Position numbers and translations under genes: made by a program. This document shows positions 33,033 to 41,423 of a stretch of DNA of 64,000 nt, one piece after another; position 1 is the first letter of the stretch, and each line of letters opens with the position of its first letter. The stretch lies in NCBI RefSeq assembly GCF_000243415.2, contig NZ_KI912270.1, positions 1,860,001 to 1,924,000 on the forward strand. The letters run 5' to 3'. The stretch comes from Mycolicibacterium tusciae JS617 (lineage in GTDB: Bacteria; Actinomycetota; Actinomycetes; Mycobacteriales; Mycobacteriaceae). The notes under the pieces are model-generated. The model searched no databases. It worked only from the letters and a program-made list of their open reading frames with translations, and was not told the DNA's origin.

Positions 33033-33833
33033 TTACGCGCGACGTTCGAGCGGTGAGTGGCGCGCCAAAGTCGAGAACAACAGCCAGCGCGTGAGGAGTC
33101 GGGTTCGCGTGTCAGGGCGCGCCTCTGCCTCGAAATCGCTGATTCCGTCCAGCATGTCGAGTCGGGGATAGCGCCCGTGAACCGCGTCGACGGTGTCCCC
33201 GTCGAGTTCCCACGCTCGTAGACCGAGCACGTCGAGGGCGGCTCCGGCCTGCAATGCCTGTGCCTCTGGTCCGTGCTTGGGATGGACTCGCGAGTTCAGG
33301 TGCAGGCAGATCGCGTCGCCCACGGTGGCGCACCGATCTTCGGGCCAACCTCGATCCCGGGTCCACTCTGTGGCCATCACACCCGCACGCGCGCCGAAGC
33401 AGATCATCGGGTTCGCATCGCGATGTCTATCGGTGAGCGCGAGGTCGTGGAGCATCGCGGCGACGTAAAGCAGTTCGGGATCAGGGCGCAGGTGGTCGCA
33501 CCATGCCAGCAGCGTTGCCCACACATAGGTGCGGTAGCAGTGCATCATCAGCCGGTCCGTCGACGCTTCCCGGCATTCCTGCTCTGCCTCGCGGGCGATC
33601 TTCGAGTCGGGCAGCGGAATCGCGTCGAGGTCGAAGGCCCGTGCCCCGCGATTCGGCCAGCCGAGCCGCATACGGATCTGGGCCGGCGCGGTGTGCAGCA
33701 GGACGCCGTTCGCGCTGGCGAATTCGCGCAACTTCTCCCTTCGCGTCATGCGGCCCATGCTGCGATGGGCCCAGCTGAGGGCGCCGAAATCCGTCGATGT
33801 CGCGCAGGTGGGTTCCGCGCCGGTATGAGTCAT
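33033..33833 (-). CDS. HD-domain phosphohydrolase-like protein
   Basis: 266 residues from the ATG at 33833; a GTG at 33866 and Met codons further in are also possible because no start has a convincing ribosome site. The HD motif is visible: MMHCYRTYVWATLLAW (His), LYVAAMLHDLALTDRH (HD pair) and GDAICLHLNSRVHPKHGPEA (further metal His). HD proteins hydrolyse nucleotides or other phosphate esters, but some members, such as cyanamide hydratase-like ones, do other chemistry; the HxxDLALTDRH form resembles that latter group. It is followed directly by the GlxA-type gene, so they may be co-transcribed. Confidence 0.78.
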   Translation of the reverse strand: MTHTGAEPTCATSTDFGALSWAHRSMGRMTRREKLREFASANGVLLHTAPAQIRMRLGWPNRGARAFDLDAIPLPDSKIAREAEQECREASTDRLMMHCYRTYVWATLLAWCDHLRPDPELLYVAAMLHDLALTDRHRDANPMICFGARAGVMATEWTRDRGWPEDRCATVGDAICLHLNSRVHPKHGPEAQALQAGAALDVLGLRAWELDGDTVDAVHGRYPRLDMLDGISDFEAEARPDTRTRLLTRWLLFSTLARHSPLERRA

Positions 33834-33910
33834 ACGGTCAGTCTGATAGCGAGCGCACGACGTCACAATGACACGTTTGCCTCGTTTTCAGACATCGCTG
33901 CGCTCGGGCG

Positions 33911-34216
33911 CTACTCCGGCAACCGCAGCTCGGGCTTCTCGACCTCTTCGATGTTCACGTCCTTGAAGGTGATAACCCGAACCTGTTTGACGAAGCGAGC
34001 GGGCCGGTACATATCCCACACCCAGGCGTCGCCCAGCCTCAGCTCGAAGTAGACCTCGCCTTCGGAGTTGCGGGGCACCAGCTCGACGCTGTTAGCGAGG
34101 TAGAAGCGCCGCTCAGTCTCGACGACGTAGCTGAACTGCCCGACGATGTCCTTGTATTCGCGGTAGAGCGAGAGCTCCATCTCGGTTTCGTACTTTTCGA
34201 GATCTTCGGCACTCAT
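33911..34216 (-). CDS. DUF2469 family protein (Rv2901c orthologue)
   Basis: 101 residues, acidic, highly conserved in actinobacteria. It starts MSAEDLEKYETEMELSLYRE and contains FSYVVETERRFYLANSVELV, then PRNSEGEVYFELRLGDAWVW then DMYRP. Its function is unknown. Its constant position next to rnhB, lepB and rplS suggests a house-keeping role linked to translation or secretion. ATG start. The gene begins the block that matches the M. tuberculosis Rv2901c-Rv2927c order. Confidence 0.92.
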   Translation of the reverse strand: MSAEDLEKYETEMELSLYREYKDIVGQFSYVVETERRFYLANSVELVPRNSEGEVYFELRLGDAWVWDMYRPARFVKQVRVITFKDVNIEEVEKPELRLPE

Positions 34217-34265
34217 CAGCTCAGCCGTCCTTCATATCCACACTCATCGCAATTCCAATCCTCCC

Positions 34266-35021
34266 CTACCCGAATCGGCTCTGCGGTTCGGGTTCGGTGT
34301 CGAGTTCGATCTCGGGCACCCACACGGTTCCCATCTCCGCGTCGACCTCTGGGTTCGCCTCTGGGTCCACGGGCACCAGCCGACGCACATTGATGAACGA
34401 GTACCGGTGCTGGCTGCAGGGGCCCAGCTCGGCGAGCGCTGCGCTGTGCGCCGGAGTGCTGTAGCCCTTGTGCTCGGCGAAGCCGTAGCCCGGATGCTCG
34501 GACTCCATCGTGACCATCAGCCTGTCACGACTCACCTTCGCCAGCACGCTCGCTGCCGCGATGCACGCCGCCGCCGCATCGCCGCCGACCACGGGCAGCG
34601 ACGGCGCCGGCAGACCCGGCACCCGGAATCCGTCGGACAGCACGTACCCCGGCCGCACCGAAAGGCCCGCCACGGCACGCCGCATGCCCTCGATGTTGGC
34701 CACGTGCACGCCGCGGCGATCGACCTCCTTCGACGGAATGAAGACCACGTGGTAGGCCAGCGCGTACCTGCGGATCAGCGGAAACAGCCGCTCGCGCTCC
34801 TTCTCATTGAGCTTCTTGGAGTCGTCGAGTGCCGCCAGGCTCTCGAGCCGGTTCGGTCCGAGCACGCATGCCGCCACCACGAGCGGCCCCGCGCAGGCCC
34901 CGCGGCCCACCTCGTCCACGCCCGCAACGGGCCCCAGGCCACCCCGATACAGCGCGGACTCCAGCGTGCGCAGGCCGGAGGACTTCCGGATCACCGTTCG
35001 TGGAGGCCATGTCGCCGGCAA
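34266..35021 (-). CDS. rnhB: Ribonuclease HII
   Basis: 251 residues. Active-site motifs are [20 protein letters not shown] (Asp-Glu pair of RNase HII), [16 protein letters not shown] and [10 protein letters not shown] with the later catalytic Asp, plus the C-terminal [14 protein letters not shown]. It removes ribonucleotides and RNA primers from RNA-DNA hybrids. The most likely start is TTG at 35021, whose product aligns with M. tuberculosis RnhB at [13 protein letters not shown] diverged copy of the 33-bp repeat directly upstream supplies an AGAGGG ribosome-site-like sequence. The C-terminal tail is acidic ([11 protein letters not shown]). Confidence 0.95.
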   Translation of the reverse strand: MPATWPPRTVIRKSSGLRTLESALYRGGLGPVAGVDEVGRGACAGPLVVAACVLGPNRLESLAALDDSKKLNEKERERLFPLIRRYALAYHVVFIPSKEVDRRGVHVANIEGMRRAVAGLSVRPGYVLSDGFRVPGLPAPSLPVVGGDAAAACIAAASVLAKVSRDRLMVTMESEHPGYGFAEHKGYSTPAHSAALAELGPCSQHRYSFINVRRLVPVDPEANPEVDAEMGTVWVPEIELDTEPEPQSRFG

Positions 35022-35030
35022 CTCAGGCCC

Positions 35031-35056
35031 TCTGCTCTTCGCGCAAGCGGCTCATC
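35031..35056 (-). repeat. Diverged single copy of the 33-bp repeat core
   Basis: TCTGCTCTTCGCGCAAGCGG then CTCATC, compared with the array core TCTGTTCTTCGCGCAAGCGC. It lies directly upstream of the rnhB start and includes its putative ribosome site, in the same orientation relative to the gene as at the SDR gene near 17 kb. It shows that the unit is dispersed, not local. Confidence 0.8.
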
Positions 35057-35066
35057 GCGAAAACTC

Positions 35067-35900
35067 CTATTGGGTCTGCGGGTTCGCCTGAGGATTTACC
35101 GAGTCCACGCCGCCCCATCGGCCCGGTGGCCAGGCGATGAACTGTGCTTTTCCAATCACATTGGCCACCGGCACCGTGCCCGCCTCCGGGTCACCGGTGC
35201 ACATCAATCCGCGTTGGGCGTCGGTGGGGGTACTGGTGCAATGCGCGCGCGAGTCCGCGGAATGGGTGCGGTTGTCGCCCATCACCCACACCTTCCCTTC
35301 GGGGACGGTCACCGGCCCGAACTCATTGCCCAGACACGCGGCGTAGGGATTGCTTGGTTCGACATTCATGGTGGCGAAGTCCAGATAAGGCTCGTCGAGG
35401 CGCTTCCCGTTGACGGTCAGCCCCGTATTCACCCGGCACTCGACGGTCTGGCCTCCGACTGCGATCACGCGTTTGACGAGGTCGTTCTCGTCCGGCGGGA
35501 CGAACCCGATGAAGGACAGTCCGTTTTGAATCAAGCGCACCGCGGCGTTGTCGGATCGGATGGATTTGTATCCGACGTTCCAGTTCGGTGGACCTTTGAA
35601 GACGACAACGTCGCCGGGTTCGGGCGATCCGAACCGATACGACAGTTTGTCGACCATGATCCGGTCGCCGGTGCAGCCGGCGCACCCGTGCAGTGTGGGC
35701 TCCATCGACTCCGACGGGATGAGGTACGGGCGCGCGATGAACGTCAGCATGACGTAGTACAAGACCAGCGCGATGGAGATCAGGATCGCGAATTCGCGCA
35801 ACGCGCCGTGCTTCTTTTTCGGCTCGTCGGGTTGTGGGGATCCAGTCACCGGATCAGGGTAGCCAGCGCGATGCTCGTCGCCGCGCTCATCGGCTGCCAC
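35067..35900 (-). CDS. lepB: Signal peptidase I
   Basis: 277 residues. One N-terminal membrane helix (FAILISIALVLYYVMLTFIA, about residues 31-50) is followed by box B YLIPSESMEPTLHGC with the catalytic Ser, box D DRIMVDKLSYRFGSPEPGDV with VVFKGP, and box C/E LVKRVIAVGGQTVEC with the catalytic Lys and VMGDNRTHSADSRAH. It cleaves signal peptides outside the membrane. The cytosolic N-terminus (about 30 residues) is charged. It is part of the rplS-lepB-rnhB run. Length and motifs are standard for mycobacterial LepB. Confidence 0.96.
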   Translation of the reverse strand: MAADERGDEHRAGYPDPVTGSPQPDEPKKKHGALREFAILISIALVLYYVMLTFIARPYLIPSESMEPTLHGCAGCTGDRIMVDKLSYRFGSPEPGDVVVFKGPPNWNVGYKSIRSDNAAVRLIQNGLSFIGFVPPDENDLVKRVIAVGGQTVECRVNTGLTVNGKRLDEPYLDFATMNVEPSNPYAACLGNEFGPVTVPEGKVWVMGDNRTHSADSRAHCTSTPTDAQRGLMCTGDPEAGTVPVANVIGKAQFIAWPPGRWGGVDSVNPQANPQTQ

Positions 35901-35935
35901 CTGTCAGAACCCGGCGTGTCGGCCGGACGCGCCAG

Positions 35936-36277
35936 TCAGCGCTTTTCCTTGATCTTCGCCTTCTTGCCACGCAGCTCGCGCAGGTAGTAGAGCTTGGCGC
36001 GACGGACGTCACCGCGGGTGACGACGTCGATGTGGTCGATGTTCGGCGAATGCACGGGGAACGTCCGCTCGACGCCTACGCCGTAGCTTTCCTTGCGCAC
36101 GGTGAAGGTCTCGCGGATTCCGCCGCCCTGCCGACGCAGGACAACGCCCTTGAAGACCTGGATACGTTCCTTGGAGCCCTCGATGACCTTCACGTGCACG
36201 TTCACGGTGTCGCCGGGGCTGAAGTCCGGGATGTCGTCGCGTAGCGACGCCTGATCGACGAAGTCCAGCGTGTTCAT
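35936..36277 (-). CDS. rplS: 50S ribosomal protein L19
   Basis: 113 residues from the ATG at 36277 ([20 protein letters not shown]), the usual mycobacterial start; a longer in-frame start at 36415 only reads into the leader. Motifs are [40 protein letters not shown] then [20 protein letters not shown], and the basic end [20 protein letters not shown]. It binds 23S rRNA near the subunit interface. The long divergent region up to lppW should carry its promoter. Confidence 0.97.
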   Translation of the reverse strand: MNTLDFVDQASLRDDIPDFSPGDTVNVHVKVIEGSKERIQVFKGVVLRRQGGGIRETFTVRKESYGVGVERTFPVHSPNIDHIDVVTRGDVRRAKLYYLRELRGKKAKIKEKR

Positions 36278-36582
36278 CGGTGACACATCCTTGCTGTTGG
36301 CGGCTGCGGGGCCGCGAATCAATCGCGTCGCCGAGCCGATCTTTCGGGTATCGGGGTGTATCTCGCAGCGGGCGGAGAGACTGAAGGTCCCCGACCGGCA
36401 CAGACAACTGCTCAATTGTGCCAGATAGGCCCCGATCCAGCGAAATCCGGTGATAAACGACCCGGCACGCGGCGACAGCCTGGCCGAGCGCCACCGGCCA
36501 CTGGCGGTTAGGCTGCATTACACAGGGTATGGCGGTGTGGTGAGCCCGAATCCCTAATCCATTCAGGCGCCGAGGGAGGGTC
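36278..36582. other. Divergent intergenic region rplS / lppW, about 300 bp
   Basis: It carries the 5' leader and promoter of rplS (minus) and the promoter of lppW (plus). No gene with a ribosome site, strong palindrome or terminator is evident. The lppW side has GAGGGAGGG just before the start codon. Confidence 0.5.
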
Positions 36583-37494
36583 ATGCGACGCGGGGCGTCG
36601 AAGTTGGTCACGGCAGTCGCGGTCGTCAGCGTCGCGATGCTCGCCGGCTGCGGGTGCGAGGCCAGGGTGTACGGCACGCCTCCGGAGTCCGCACTGACCG
36701 TCGTCGCGCCGCAGGGCAGCATGGCCCCATTACCCGAAGCGCCGCTCGACGAACCCCCCGCCAGCTTCGCCGGGCTGGACGGCCGCATCCAGCAGGCGGT
36801 CGCCGTTGCGGCGGGGGCCGACATCTCGATCGTGGTGTTGGATCGCAACACCGGCCAGATGGTGTCGGGCGGCGACGATAGGCCGTTCCCCATCGCCTCG
36901 GTGGTGAAGCTGTTCATCGCCGACGACCTGTTGCTGCAGGAATCCCAAGGGAAGACGCAGCTGTCGCCCGCTGATCGCAACGCGCTCGACGTCATGCTGA
37001 GATCGTCCGATGACAGTGCGGCCGAGAACTTCTGGAACCGCAGCGGTGGCAGTGACATCATCATCCGCGTCGTGGACCGGTACGGCCTTGCGAGCACGAC
37101 AAAGCCGTACAACGGCAAATGGGACCTCACGATGAGCACCACGGGTGACCTGGTCCGGTATTACGACAAGCTGCTGAACGGCAGCGGCGGACTGCCGCAG
37201 GAGCAGGCCAACGTCATCGTGGCCAATCTCGCGCAGTCGACGCCGAGGGGGATCGACGGCTACCCGCAGCGTTTCGGCATTCCCGATGGGCTCTACGCCG
37301 AGCCCGTCGCCGTCAAACAGGGGTGGTTCTGCTGTTGGAGCGGTGCGAACCAATTACACGTGTCCACCGGTGTGATCGGCCATGGGCGACGCTACGTCGT
37401 GGCGATCGGGTCGCTGGATCCCACAGGCGAAGCGGCCGCGCGCGAGCACGTCACCCAGGCCGTCAAGACGATGTTCCCCGGCGGCCGCATCTAA
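36583..37494 (+). CDS. lppW: Lipoprotein with serine-hydrolase/beta-lactamase-like fold
   Basis: 303 residues. Signal peptide with lipobox VAMLAGCGCE (lipidated Cys at about residue 24) then a Pro/Ala linker. The globular domain shows PIASVVKLFIADDLLLQE (S-x-x-K, S-V-V-K), DVMLRSSDDSAAENFW (S-x-D in place of S-x-N) and KQGWFCCWSG (K-x-G region changed). It is therefore related to class A beta-lactamase/PBP-like proteins but lacks a standard KTG, so lactamase activity is doubtful. Position between rplS and trmD matches M. tuberculosis lppW (Rv2905). It is exported to the cell envelope. Confidence 0.87.
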   Translation: MRRGASKLVTAVAVVSVAMLAGCGCEARVYGTPPESALTVVAPQGSMAPLPEAPLDEPPASFAGLDGRIQQAVAVAAGADISIVVLDRNTGQMVSGGDDRPFPIASVVKLFIADDLLLQESQGKTQLSPADRNALDVMLRSSDDSAAENFWNRSGGSDIIIRVVDRYGLASTTKPYNGKWDLTMSTTGDLVRYYDKLLNGSGGLPQEQANVIVANLAQSTPRGIDGYPQRFGIPDGLYAEPVAVKQGWFCCWSGANQLHVSTGVIGHGRRYVVAIGSLDPTGEAAAREHVTQAVKTMFPGGRI

Positions 37495-37594
37495 TTCGCC
37501 TGCAAACGCGGCCAATCCGGCCAGAAGTTCGCGGCAACCGGTTACCGTGAGTCTCTTCGCAATGTGGATAGCACGCGGAAGGGCGGCACTCCCG

Positions 37595-38122
37595 ATGACA
37601 GATAACGACCGCGTTGCGATGCAGCTTTCCCGGCGCGCGGTGCTCGGCAGCCTGGGTATCGGTGTCGCTGCGATGGCCGCCGCGCCGCAGGCCCGAGCGC
37701 AGCTCGACGAAGGCTACGAGGCGATGCTGATGAAGTGCATCGATCCGCGGTTCACCACCAACACCTGGAAATACATGACGAATCGCGGCTGGCAGAACAA
37801 CTACAGCGAGTTCGCCTTCGCCGGTGGCCCGGTCGGCGTGGTGGCGCCGGTGTTCGCGGGCTGGCACGAGACATTCTGGGAGAACCTCGAAATCTCCGTG
37901 GACCTGCACTGGGTGAAACGGATCGTGGGTATGACGCACCGGGACTGCGGCGCCGCCGCGGTGGCCTATGGCGATCGGGTCAAGATGGACAGGACCTACG
38001 AAACCGAGGTGTTGTCCGCAGCACTGCGAGAGTTCCGCACCCAGGTTCAGCAGCGCGAGCCGGAGCTCGCCGTCGAACTCGGCATCATGGAGTTCGACGG
38101 CAGCGTGCAGTACGTGAACTGA
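37595..38122 (+). CDS. Tat-exported beta-carbonic-anhydrase-like protein
   Basis: 175 residues from the ATG at 37595. The N-terminus has a Tat signal (QLSRRAVLGSLGIGVAAMAA then APQARA). The mature part has MKCIDPRFTTN (C-x-D-x-R) and MTHRDCGAAAVAYGD (H-x-x-C), the zinc and active-site motifs of beta-carbonic anhydrases, in the same order but in a shorter protein. Folded export through Tat fits a metal-loaded enzyme. Carbonic anhydrase activity is a reasonable guess, but spacing and size differ from typical enzymes. It sits between lppW and the converging trmD, with a 12-bp palindrome (TGAGCGCGCTCA) at its end. Confidence 0.72.
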   Translation: MTDNDRVAMQLSRRAVLGSLGIGVAAMAAAPQARAQLDEGYEAMLMKCIDPRFTTNTWKYMTNRGWQNNYSEFAFAGGPVGVVAPVFAGWHETFWENLEISVDLHWVKRIVGMTHRDCGAAAVAYGDRVKMDRTYETEVLSAALREFRTQVQQREPELAVELGIMEFDGSVQYVN

Positions 38123-38128
38123 GCGCGC

Positions 38129-38815
38129 TCAATCCAAAAGGTCGGGTCGGCGATCGCGGGTGCGCTGCAGACCCTGTTCGCGGCGCCACGCCGCGATCTT
38201 TGCGTGGTCCCCGGACAGCAGGATCTCCGGCACGTCGAGGCCGCGCCAGCTCTGCGGCCGGGTGTAGCTCGGCCCCTCCAGCACCCCGTCGGAGTGTGAA
38301 TCATCTTGGTGGGAAGCCGGATTGCCGAGTACGTCGGGCAGCAGGCGGACAACCGCTTCGATCATGACCAGCGCCGCGGACTCACCGCCAGGCAGCACGT
38401 AGTCGCCGATCGACACTTCTTCGACGCGCATCCGCCGGGCCGCGTCGTCAGCGACCCGCTGATCGATGCCCTCGTATCGACCGCAGGCGAACACGAGGTG
38501 CTTCTCATTGCTCCACCGTTGAGCATCGGCCTGGGTGAACAGTCGACCCGCCGGTGTCGGCACCACCAGAAGCGTTTCGTCGGAGCATATTTCGTCGAGC
38601 GCTTCACCCCAGACCGGCGCTTTCATCACCATGCCCGGCCCGCCACCGTAGGGGGCGTCATCCACCGAGCGGTGCACGTCGTGGGTCCAGCGTCGCAGAT
38701 CATGCACCGCTAACCCGAAGATTCCTGCGTCAATTGCCTTGCCCGGCAGTGCTTGTCGCAGTGGATCGAGATACTCTGGGAAGACGGTCACCACATCGAT
38801 TTGCAGCATCGTCAT
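38129..38815 (-). CDS. trmD: tRNA (guanine-N1-)-methyltransferase
   Basis: 228 residues, normal for TrmD. The deep trefoil-knot SAM site is visible: [34 protein letters not shown] and, earlier, [20 protein letters not shown]. The C-terminal tail is [20 protein letters not shown]. It methylates G37 of tRNAs to prevent frameshifting. Its ATG overlaps the rimM stop by four bases. The operon rpsP - khpA - rimM - trmD is the usual bacterial arrangement. Confidence 0.97.
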   Translation of the reverse strand: MTMLQIDVVTVFPEYLDPLRQALPGKAIDAGIFGLAVHDLRRWTHDVHRSVDDAPYGGGPGMVMKAPVWGEALDEICSDETLLVVPTPAGRLFTQADAQRWSNEKHLVFACGRYEGIDQRVADDAARRMRVEEVSIGDYVLPGGESAALVMIEAVVRLLPDVLGNPASHQDDSHSDGVLEGPSYTRPQSWRGLDVPEILLSGDHAKIAAWRREQGLQRTRDRRPDLLD

Positions 38816-39327
38816 TCCAGATCCAGCAGACCCTCGGGCGGATCGATCTCGATGATCTGATCGGCCAACGACACCGACGTCACAATGGCGCTGACAAATG
38901 GGACGAGCACCTCACGGTCTTCGGTTCGCACCGAGAGCAGCTCCCCCGCCGCGGTGTGCAGCACCTCGGCGACCGTGCCCACGTCGGCTCCCGCGGTCGT
39001 ACGCACGCGCAGCCCCTCCAGCTGATGGTCGTAGAACTCGTCGGGGTCCGCTATGGCCGGCAGTTCCGCGGAATCGACGAGGAACAGGGCGCCTCGCAAC
39101 GAATCAGCGCTGTCGCGATCGGCGACCCCGTCCAGCCGGACGAGCAGTCGTCCGCCGTGCGGGCGCGCGGAGTCGACGACGAAACGGCGTTCGGTTCCGC
39201 CCTTGGGGCGGGCGCGCAGGCTGGTTCCGGGAGCGAAGCGGGTTTCGGGGTCGTCGGTACGAACGTCGACGACGAGTTCGCCGGTCACCCCGTGCGCCTT
39301 GACGACCCGCCCGACAACCAGGTCCAT
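38812..39327 (-). CDS. rimM: 16S rRNA processing protein RimM
   Basis: 171 residues with an N-terminal RimM domain ([20 protein letters not shown] then [10 protein letters not shown]) and a C-terminal PRC-barrel ([20 protein letters not shown], then [20 protein letters not shown] then [10 protein letters not shown]). It assists maturation of the 30S head by binding S19. It overlaps trmD by four bases and is 16 bp from the KH gene, consistent with one mRNA. Confidence 0.96.
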   Translation of the reverse strand: MDLVVGRVVKAHGVTGELVVDVRTDDPETRFAPGTSLRARPKGGTERRFVVDSARPHGGRLLVRLDGVADRDSADSLRGALFLVDSAELPAIADPDEFYDHQLEGLRVRTTAGADVGTVAEVLHTAAGELLSVRTEDREVLVPFVSAIVTSVSLADQIIEIDPPEGLLDLE

Positions 39328-39343
39328 ATTGACCTAACTACTA

Positions 39344-39586
39344 CTACTGGTCGGTGTCCACCACATCGACGCGGATGCCTCGACCGCCGATGCCTGCCAC
39401 CAGCGTGCGCAGGGCGGTCGCAGTGCGTCCGCCGCGGCCGATGACCTTGCCGAGGTCTTCCGGATGGACGTGCACCTCGACGGTGCGCCCGCGGCGGCTG
39501 GTGACCATATCGACCCGAACATCTTCGGGATTGTCCACGATGCCGCGGACCAGGTGCTCGACGGCGTCAACGACGACTGAACTCAC
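39344..39586 (-). CDS. khpA: KH-domain RNA-binding protein (KhpA, Rv2908c-like)
   Basis: 80 residues, a single KH domain with the GxxG loop in HPEDLGKVIGRGGRTATALR. It starts SSVVVDAVEHLVRGIVDNPE. GTG start. Between rpsP and rimM, the standard position. KhpA/YlqC proteins bind RNA and, with partner KhpB, affect cell size or division in Gram-positive bacteria. Overlapping ORFs in other frames are shadows. Confidence 0.95.
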   Translation of the reverse strand: MSSVVVDAVEHLVRGIVDNPEDVRVDMVTSRRGRTVEVHVHPEDLGKVIGRGGRTATALRTLVAGIGGRGIRVDVVDTDQ

Positions 39587-39594
39587 AGCCGCGC

Positions 39595-40122
39595 TCAGCT
39601 CTCGGACGACTCGGGTGCGGCCTCGGCCGGCGTGGCCTCGGCACCCTCGGCGGCGGCTTCGGTCTTGGCCGGTGCAGCCTCGGCAGCGGTGTCGTCAGCC
39701 TTCTCGGCCTTCTCGGGGGCGGCCTTCTTGGCGGGCGCCTTCTTCTTCTTGGCCTGGGTGGCCTCGCCCGACGGTCCACCCTCGGCCTCGGCGAGCGCCG
39801 CGTTGAAGAGGTCCAGCTTGCTGGGCTTGGGTTCCTTGACCTTCAGCGTGCCCTCGGTACCGGGCAGACCCTTGAACTTCTGCCAGTCGCCGGTGATCTT
39901 CAGCAGCGCCAGCACAGGCTCGGTGGGCTGTGCGCCGACGCCGAGCCAGTACTGGGCGCGCTCCGAGTCGATCTCGATGAGGCTCGGATCTTCCTTCGGG
40001 TGATACCGGCCGATGACCTCGATGGAACGGCCATCACGACGGGTGCGCGCGTCAGCGACGGCGATGCGGTACTGGGGATTGCGAATCTTGCCAAGCCTGG
40101 TCAGCTTGATTTTTACAGCCAT
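39595..40122 (-). CDS. rpsP: 30S ribosomal protein S16
   Basis: 175 residues from the ATG at 40122 ([20 protein letters not shown]). The conserved core ends near residue 90 ([10 protein letters not shown]). It is followed by an Ala/Glu/Lys-rich tail of about 80 residues ([19 protein letters not shown], then acidic Ala repeats), a known feature of mycobacterial S16 that is absent from E. coli. The tail is likely disordered and alternates Lys-rich and Glu/Ala-rich blocks. It is first gene of the rpsP-trmD operon; the region upstream should contain its promoter. Confidence 0.96.
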   Translation of the reverse strand: MAVKIKLTRLGKIRNPQYRIAVADARTRRDGRSIEVIGRYHPKEDPSLIEIDSERAQYWLGVGAQPTEPVLALLKITGDWQKFKGLPGTEGTLKVKEPKPSKLDLFNAALAEAEGGPSGEATQAKKKKAPAKKAAPEKAEKADDTAAEAAPAKTEAAAEGAEATPAEAAPESSES

Positions 40123-40301
40123 GGTTAAGCGACGTCTCCTGTGATTGCCACGCTGCAATTCAGCGATGCCTGCGGAATGCCTGCACCCGGTTTTGCCTTA
40201 CGTGTGTGACCGCCGCACAGCCGGAGTTGCGTGGCAGACAGCCGCTCATTGTGCCAGAACGGGGCCTATCGGTGGAAATCCGGCCCGCTACCCTCTCGAT
40301 T

Positions 40302-40784
40302 GTGGACGCCGCTGAGACCCTGCTCGAGATCGAAGCCATCAAGCAATTGAAGGCACGGTACTGCCGGTTTCTGGACATCAAGGACTGGGAGGCGTGGCGC
40401 GGCATCTTCGCCGACGACTTTCACAGTGACACGTCGCCGTCGGGCGGCAAGGTGATCGACGGCGCCGACGAGTTCGTCGCATTCGTGCGCAAGAACCTGA
40501 ACACCCAGCCCACGGTGCATCAAGTCCACGCCCCCGAGATCGAACTGACGTCACCGACGACCGCGCGCGGTATCTGGGCACTCAACGACATCGTGCGGTT
40601 GACGCCGGGGCTGAACCTCAACGGCTGGGGGCACTATCACGAGACGTACGAGAAGATCGACGGCCAATGGCGCATCACGAGCTCGATCCTGACCCGCCTG
40701 CGGACCGACTTTTTCAATCCACTGTTCTCCGTGCGTATTTCGGACCGGCTCACCCGGGCGGCCGCCAAGCTGGCGCGCCGCTAG
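40302..40784 (+). CDS. SnoaL/NTF2-like protein
   Basis: 160 residues from a GTG at 40302 that opens the domain (DAAETLLEIEAIKQLKARYC); other in-frame starts at 40206 and 40272 are possible, as none has a clear ribosome site. Fold markers are RFLDIKDWEAWRGIFADDFH, VHQVHAPEIELTSPTTARGI and YHETYEKIDGQWRITSSIL. The family supplies isomerases, dehydratases and steroid-type enzymes; the substrate is unknown. This gene is not in the M. tuberculosis block and lies divergent from rpsP. The protein's C-terminus is basic. Confidence 0.8.
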   Translation: MDAAETLLEIEAIKQLKARYCRFLDIKDWEAWRGIFADDFHSDTSPSGGKVIDGADEFVAFVRKNLNTQPTVHQVHAPEIELTSPTTARGIWALNDIVRLTPGLNLNGWGHYHETYEKIDGQWRITSSILTRLRTDFFNPLFSVRISDRLTRAAAKLARR

Positions 40785-40943
40785 GCCCGGCGCCCGACGT
40801 TCCGGACGGAACTCCCGTGCACGCTCCTATCGTCGAGATCGACACCATGGTCGTGAGAAACGCGCCTGCGAGGCGAGGTCGCAGCCCTGACGTCGAAATC
40901 GACCGTACAAGCGAATCGAGCACATCCCCCGCGACGGCCGGTA

Positions 40944-41393
40944 CTACAACAGCTTGTCGAAACACTTCTCCTCGACGCGCTTGTTCATCCGCCAACCCTC
41001 GGCCGTGCGGATGAACTCGTCGAGGTACCAGAGCCCGCAAAGCATGACCTGGTCCTTCTCCCCGCCGAACACCATCGGGTTGAAGCAGAACGTTCGCGAC
41101 GATGCGGTGTCACCGTCGATGCGTACGTCGAAGTTGCCCAGCATGTGAGCGTGCGCCTTAAAGATTTTCGGCAGCGTCTCCGCGAGCCACGCCTTGACCT
41201 CTGGGAAGCGGCCGTCGATCCCGCCCATCTCCCGATAGTCGATGTACGCATCCGGCGTGAACACCCGGTCCAGATCGTCGAATAGTCGCCGGTCGATGGC
41301 CGTCGAGTAGTCGATCAGCAGCTGCTGTATCTCGAAACGATCCGATATCTCTTCAAGGCTCAACATGGGTCGATTGAACACGATCGCGGCCAA
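40944..41393 (-). CDS. SnoaL/NTF2-like protein (Rv2910c orthologue)
   Basis: 149 residues if it starts with TTG at 41393, close to the 147 residues of Rv2910c; an ATG at 41366 would give a 140-residue protein starting with the conserved MLSLEEISDRFEIQQLLIDY. Further markers are FTPDAYIDYREMGGIDGRFP, HMLGNFDVRIDGDTASSRTF and the C-terminal RTAEGWRMNKRVEEKCF. This is an NTF2-like fold of unknown function. It is divergent from the D-Ala-D-Ala carboxypeptidase gene, as in M. tuberculosis. Confidence 0.85.
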   Translation of the reverse strand: MAAIVFNRPMLSLEEISDRFEIQQLLIDYSTAIDRRLFDDLDRVFTPDAYIDYREMGGIDGRFPEVKAWLAETLPKIFKAHAHMLGNFDVRIDGDTASSRTFCFNPMVFGGEKDQVMLCGLWYLDEFIRTAEGWRMNKRVEEKCFDKLL

Positions 41394-41423
41394 ATTTCTG
41401 GGCTGGCGTTAGGCTCAGCCGTC

